Shown here: positions 5,502 to 8,589 of the stretch, in pieces
Position numbering within the stretch: position 1 is the stretch's first letter
How the letters are laid out: each line of letters opens with the position of its first letter
Assembly: GCA_900548515.1 (NCBI GenBank)
Contig: URKU01000082.1
Coordinates: forward strand, 1 to 8,589
Reading direction: 5' to 3'
Length of the DNA stretch: 8,589 nucleotides
Source: an uncultured Collinsella sp.
Lineage (GTDB): Bacteria > Actinomycetota > Coriobacteriia > Coriobacteriales > Coriobacteriaceae
Translations under genes and position numbers: made by a program
Notes under the pieces: model-generated
The model's input: only the letters and a program-made list of their open reading frames with translations
The model's database searches: none
What the model was told of the DNA's origin: nothing

Positions 5502-6301
5502 TGGAGGCGTTTTCGTTTGGCAGCTACTATCCCGGCGATAGTGCGATCCACCGCCTGGACCCGCGAACCAAGTTGCTCTTGGGCTTTGTGTTTCTGATCA
5601 CGACGCTCACAGTCAGCAGCTTCCGCGGACTGGTCCCGGTCGCAATCTTCGTTGTCCTGATCTATACCGTGTCCCGGGTGCCGGCTCGTCGCGTCCTGTC
5701 ATCGATGGCGCCGCTGCTGGCGATCGTCGCGGTGGTCGCGGTGCTCAACCTGTTTTCCGACCAGAGCGGGCGCATTCTGTGGCAGCTCGGCTTTTTGCAG
5801 ATAAGCGAGGGCTCGCTGCATTCCGCCGCCTTTATGGCGTGCCGCCTGACCTTGATGATGGCCGGTATGAGCGCTATCACGCTCACCACACCGACGCTCG
5901 ACCTCACCGCGGGTTTTGAGCGCCTGCTCGCGCCGTTTGCGCGTGTGGGACTTCCTGCGCACGAGCTCGGCATGATCATGGGTATCGCGCTGCGCTTTAT
6001 GCCGCAGTTTGCCACCGAGATGAAGCAGACGGCCGATGCACAGGCGAGCCGCGGTGCGCGCGTGACGGGAGGCCCGCTCGGCGGCGTGCGTATGCTCGGC
6101 AGTGTGGCGATTCCGCTGTTCACGGGCGTGTTTCGTCATGCCGAAACGCTGTCTGCCGCCATGGATGCCCGTTGCTATCATGGCGAGCAGGGCCGCACGC
6201 GTCTGCATGCGCTTGCATTTGGCCGCGGCGATGCGTTGGCGGTGGTGGTGACGGCGTTGCTGCTCATCTGCGTCATCGTCATCAATCTTCAACTTGTTTA
6301 G
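5501..6301 (+). CDS. ecfT: ECF transporter transmembrane component EcfT
   Basis: This 266-residue inner membrane protein couples ATP hydrolysis by the double EcfA to movement of the S component. It has an N-terminal DPRTK motif (20-24), hydrophobic helices around 24-60, 68-85 and 110-130 and a terminal one at 245-265, plus a long cytosolic region. The two short arginine motifs that dock in the ATPase grooves are ASRG (182-185) and ARC in MDARCYHG (221-228); the second has Cys where Ala-Arg-Gly is the textbook form. The ATG shares bases with the ecfA stop (TAATG). Because EcfT and EcfA are generic modules, they may also serve S components for other vitamins encoded elsewhere. No terminator follows before the next gene, 30 nt away. 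Confidence 0.92.
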   Translation: MEAFSFGSYYPGDSAIHRLDPRTKLLLGFVFLITTLTVSSFRGLVPVAIFVVLIYTVSRVPARRVLSSMAPLLAIVAVVAVLNLFSDQSGRILWQLGFLQISEGSLHSAAFMACRLTLMMAGMSAITLTTPTLDLTAGFERLLAPFARVGLPAHELGMIMGIALRFMPQFATEMKQTADAQASRGARVTGGPLGGVRMLGSVAIPLFTGVFRHAETLSAAMDARCYHGEQGRTRLHALAFGRGDALAVVVTALLLICVIVINLQLV

Positions 6302-6331
6302 GCGCGATTCGAGCGCAGGAAAGGGGTCCCT

Positions 6332-6778
6332 ATGACCGACAACGACCGCACGGCGCAGCTTGAGCGCGCCTGTTCGTATCTTAGGCGTATTCCGGCGTGG
6401 TATCTCGCCACGATCGACGTGACGGACGGACATCAGCCGCGCGTGAGGCCGTTCTCGTTTGCCATGGTCGATGATGGAAAGCTGTGGTTTTGCACCTCGC
6501 GCGATAAGGACGTGTGGGCCGAGCTCAGCGCGAACCCCAAGTTTGAGGTTTCGGGTTGGAAACCGGGGGAGTGTTGGATTGTGCTGACCGGCGAGGCCGC
6601 GCTCGAGGACGACGCGGTCGTGAGTGACCGGGTGCGCCAGGCGGGCTTTAAGCACATGGTGGGCATTGGCGAGCAACACGATAGTGCCAACGACGGCCGC
6701 CTTGCGTTTTTCTCGGTGCGCAATATCGCCGCCCGCTTCTGTGATATCGACGGCAGTGAGGAGCGCCTGGAGCTTTAA
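6332..6778 (+). CDS. Pyridoxamine 5'-phosphate oxidase-like FMN-binding split-barrel protein (copy 1)
   Basis: A 148-residue soluble protein of the PNPOx-like split-barrel superfamily, whose members usually bind FMN (some bind F420 or heme) and often act as small reductases; no substrate can be assigned. The N-terminal part has PAWYLAT (21-27), RVRPFSF (37-43) and GKLWFCTSRDKDVW (49-62), the strand pattern and basic residues that usually line the flavin phosphate site. The C-terminal third is acidic. The start follows a purine-rich site (AGGAAAGGGG, 6317-6326). The gene lies 30 nt after ecfT with no terminator, so it probably belongs to the FMN-riboswitch operon. It is clearly paralogous to the following gene, pointing to a tandem duplication that has since diverged. 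Confidence 0.82.
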   Translation: MTDNDRTAQLERACSYLRRIPAWYLATIDVTDGHQPRVRPFSFAMVDDGKLWFCTSRDKDVWAELSANPKFEVSGWKPGECWIVLTGEAALEDDAVVSDRVRQAGFKHMVGIGEQHDSANDGRLAFFSVRNIAARFCDIDGSEERLEL

Positions 6779-6832
6779 CCTTAGGGTAGCTAAAACAGCC
6801 CCGACCCAAAAAGACTAGTGCCAGGAGGACAC

Positions 6833-7243
6833 ATGGACGGATTGAATACGGTGTTGGAGTATCTGACGTCGGTGCCGGCGTGGTATCTGGCGACGAGCGT
6901 GGATGGGCAGCCGCATGTGCGTCCGTTTTCGTTTGCGCAGATTCAGGACGGCAAGCTGTGGTTTGTAACGGCGCGCACCAAAGACGTGTGGCAAGAGCTG
7001 CTGCAAAATCAACGCTTTGAGGCCACGAGTTGGTGGCCGGGCCATGGCTGGCTCATCTTGCGCGGGCGTGCGGGTCTGGATGACCAAGCCGCTCCCGATA
7101 TGCGCGAGGCAGGCTGGAAGCACCTGGAGCGCCTAGGCGAGCACTACGAGGGCGCAGACGATCCCACGCTCGTCTTCTTTAGCGTGGAGGAACCCGAGGC
7201 CTTTATCTGCAACCATGACGAATGGGTGCCGGTCGAGCTCTAA
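6833..7243 (+). CDS. Pyridoxamine 5'-phosphate oxidase-like FMN-binding split-barrel protein (copy 2)
   Basis: A 136-residue paralogue of the upstream gene, aligning along nearly its full length: PAWYLAT (15-21), HVRPFSF (28-34), GKLWFVTARTKDVW (40-53), then the region around GWKHLERLGEHY and FFSV. It has a three-residue deletion after PAWYLAT relative to copy 1 and a different C-terminus (NHDEWVPVEL). ATG 6833 is chosen because AGGAGG (6823-6828) sits four nt upstream; an in-frame GTG at 6818 would put that site inside the gene. The 54-nt gap from copy 1 shows only a very weak TTAG/CTAA stem, so the two are probably co-transcribed. Role and substrate are unknown; a flavin-dependent reductase is the likeliest type. 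The 7288-7350 terminator closes the unit. Confidence 0.82.
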   Translation: MDGLNTVLEYLTSVPAWYLATSVDGQPHVRPFSFAQIQDGKLWFVTARTKDVWQELLQNQRFEATSWWPGHGWLILRGRAGLDDQAAPDMREAGWKHLERLGEHYEGADDPTLVFFSVEEPEAFICNHDEWVPVEL

Positions 7244-7287
7244 ACGAGTCTCTCGGCAAGCTTCGACAATTCAAATTCTCGCATGTA

Positions 7288-7350
7288 GCGGGCCCCACAT
7301 TGCAACGTCACCGTAAGGCGCACTGGGCAATATGGGGCCCGCATTTATTT
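7288..7350 (+). terminator. Intrinsic terminator of the ribU operon
   Basis: A perfect 10-bp inverted repeat GCGGGCCCCA (7288-7297) / TGGGGCCCGC (7333-7342) is followed by ATTTATTT. After one mismatch it continues inward with ATTGC/GCAAT (7299-7303, 7328-7332 region), leaving a long loop of over 20 bases. The T-rich tail is only on the + side, so it acts on transcripts coming from the flavin operon. Confidence 0.82.
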
Positions 7351-7386
7351 GTCAATTCCTTCGAGTGAATGTGTCGGGACTGTTTC

Positions 7387-7425
7387 AATGCATGAATATG
7401 TAATAGATTTGCGTATATATGCATC
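7387..7425. promoter_or_regulatory. Tandem ARG boxes (ArgR/AhrC operator) upstream of argC
   Basis: TGCGTATATATGCA (7410-7423) fits the ArgR pattern TGnATwwwwATnCA with one mismatch. TGCATGAATATGTA (7389-7402) fits with two. The two cores start exactly 21 bp apart, equal to 18-bp boxes separated by 3 bp, the classic arrangement bound by an ArgR hexamer. They lie just upstream of the extended -10 at 7432, over the -35 region, as expected for arginine-dependent repression. The ArgR gene is not in the window. Confidence 0.62.
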
Positions 7426-7431
7426 TTTTGG

Positions 7432-7440
7432 TGCTAAAGT
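7432..7440 (+). promoter_or_regulatory. Extended -10 promoter of argC
   Basis: TGCTAAAGT matches an extended -10 (TGn followed by TAAAGT, four of six consensus bases) and parallels TGCTACACT of the ribU promoter. There is no good -35; TTGCGT at 7409-7414 is 20 bp away. Transcription would start near 7447, giving an untranslated leader of about 60 nt. Confidence 0.45.
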
Positions 7441-7508
7441 TTCAACCCACTTCATAACGACGGCTGCGGGATGCGCATTGGTGCATAACTGCAGACAAGG
7501 AGTCCGAT

Positions 7509-8579
7509 ATGTCTTTAAAGGTTGGAATCGTCGGTGCGGCTGGATATGCCGGCGCCGAGCTCATTCGCCTCGTCCTCGGTCATCCCGAGTTTGAACTTGC
7601 TGCCATTACGTCCAACGCCGATGCCGGCCAGCCGTTGTCTGCGGTGTACCCGAGCTTCGCCGGCGTAAGCGATCTTGTCTTCACGACGCATGATGCCCCC
7701 GAGCTCAAGAACTGCGATGCGGTCTTTTTGGCCGTGCCGCACACGGCTGCCATGGCACAGGTGCCCGCCCTGCTTGCCGCGGGAGTCTCCTGCATTGACC
7801 TCTCGGCCGACTATCGCCTGAACGATCCGGCCACCTTTGAGGCTTGGTATGCCGCCGAGCACACGAGCCCCGAGCTACTCAAGAGCCGCGCCTTTGGTCT
7901 GCCCGAGCTGTTCTGCCAGGATTTGGAGACCGCTGCATCCGACCACGCCGACGGCAAGCCCGTACTGGTCGCCTGCGCCGGTTGCTATCCCACCGCAACG
8001 AGCCTTGCCGCCGCGCCTGCCGTGCGTGCGGGCTGGGTGGCCGAGAACGGTCCCGTGATTGTCGATGCCATCAGCGGTGTAACGGGTGCCGGTAAGTCCT
8101 GCAACGCCCGTACGCATTTTTGCAGCGCGGACGAAAACCTGGAGGCCTATGGCGTGGGCAAGCATCGTCACACGCCCGAAATCGAGCAGATCTTGGGCCT
8201 AACCGACCGCATCGTCTTCACCCCGCATCTGGCACCGCTCAAGCGCGGCCTGCTCTCCACAGTGACGCTGCCGCTCGCGCCTCAGGCTATCGACACCCTG
8301 GCCCTCGAGGACGTCGTCGAATACTACAAGCAGTTCTACGCCGGTCGCGCCTTCGTGCGCGTACTCGATGCCGGCCAGCAGCCCAAGACGGCTTCGGTCG
8401 TCGGCACCAACGCCGCCCAGATCGGCCTTGCGCTCAACAAACGCGCGGGCGTTCTGGTGGCTACGGGCGCCATCGACAATCTGTGCAAGGGTGCAGCAGG
8501 CCAGGCGGTCCAGTGCGCCAACATCGTCTTTGGTTTTGACGAGCGACGAGGCTTGCCCACAGTGGCGTGCCCGGTGTAG
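7509..8579 (+). CDS. argC: N-acetyl-gamma-glutamyl-phosphate reductase
   Basis: This cytosolic enzyme (356 aa, normal length) makes N-acetylglutamate semialdehyde from N-acetylglutamyl phosphate with NADPH, the third step of arginine (ornithine) biosynthesis. It has an N-terminal Rossmann motif GAAGYAGAEL (9-18), the catalytic cysteine in AGCYPTA (C159), the HRHTPEI block (219-225) with the likely catalytic histidine, PHLAPLKRGLLST (239-251) and a C-terminal AIDNLCKGAAGQA stretch typical of the family. The start is well defined: AAGGAG (7497-7502) lies six nt before ATG. It stops with TAG ten bases before the window ends. The ARG-box-like operator upstream and the commonly leading position of argC in arginine clusters suggest that further arg genes follow outside the window. 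Confidence 0.95.
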   Translation: MSLKVGIVGAAGYAGAELIRLVLGHPEFELAAITSNADAGQPLSAVYPSFAGVSDLVFTTHDAPELKNCDAVFLAVPHTAAMAQVPALLAAGVSCIDLSADYRLNDPATFEAWYAAEHTSPELLKSRAFGLPELFCQDLETAASDHADGKPVLVACAGCYPTATSLAAAPAVRAGWVAENGPVIVDAISGVTGAGKSCNARTHFCSADENLEAYGVGKHRHTPEIEQILGLTDRIVFTPHLAPLKRGLLSTVTLPLAPQAIDTLALEDVVEYYKQFYAGRAFVRVLDAGQQPKTASVVGTNAAQIGLALNKRAGVLVATGAIDNLCKGAAGQAVQCANIVFGFDERRGLPTVACPV

Positions 8580-8589
8580 CACATTCGAT

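Noticed and set aside
5699..6679. 326-codon open frame on the minus strand opposite ecfT and the first split-barrel gene
   Set aside because: Its translation is a low-complexity Arg/His-rich sequence, typical of an antisense reading of GC-rich genes, and it spans two genuine + strand genes.
6818..6832. GTG at 6818 as the start of the second split-barrel gene
   Set aside because: It would place the AGGAGG ribosome binding site inside the coding region; ATG 6833 is correctly spaced.
7349..7594. Small + strand open frame before argC
   Set aside because: It overlaps the terminator tail, operator, promoter and the first 86 bases of argC in another frame, with no ribosome binding site or family resemblance.

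Overview
The window reads as a GC-rich bacterial chromosome. Gene families, codon use and the one-polypeptide EcfA look like a gut actinobacterium of the class Coriobacteriia, most likely Collinsella or a close relative. That placement is inferred from recognised protein styles, not from a marker gene. All well-supported genes lie on the + strand.

Layout: (1) 2-253 is the 3' end of an unrecognised gene cut by the window edge. (2) 254-1350 is about 1.1 kb without a convincing full-size gene, but rich in inverted repeats: a hairpin-dense GC-rich block, a 22-bp inverted repeat, a two-way terminator where two micro-ORFs converge, and a 236-bp segment bounded by 28-nt imperfect inverted repeats. 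It ends in a foldable leader just before guaD. (3) 1351-2649 encodes guanine deaminase (guaD). (4) 2650-2778 shows no clear terminator. (5) 2779-7350 is one apparent transcription unit: extended -10 promoter, FMN riboswitch, ribU (riboflavin S component), a fused EcfA1-EcfA2 ATPase, ecfT, two paralogous FMN-binding split-barrel (PNPOx-like) genes, and a strong intrinsic terminator. (6) 7381-8579 holds an arginine-regulated promoter with two ARG-box-like palindromes 21 bp apart, then argC, probably the first gene of an arginine biosynthesis cluster that continues past the window.

How the genes work together: RibU binds riboflavin, and EcfT with the double ATPase powers import. FMN made from the imported vitamin feeds back through the riboswitch. 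The two downstream flavoprotein-like genes have no terminator separating them from the transporter genes, so flavin supply may control both the importer and two likely flavin users. guaD (purine salvage or catabolism) and argC (arginine synthesis) are functionally separate neighbours.

The best-supported items are the FMN riboswitch operon, guaD and argC. The least understood part is the 1.1 kb repeat-rich region, where the main unexplained structure lies.
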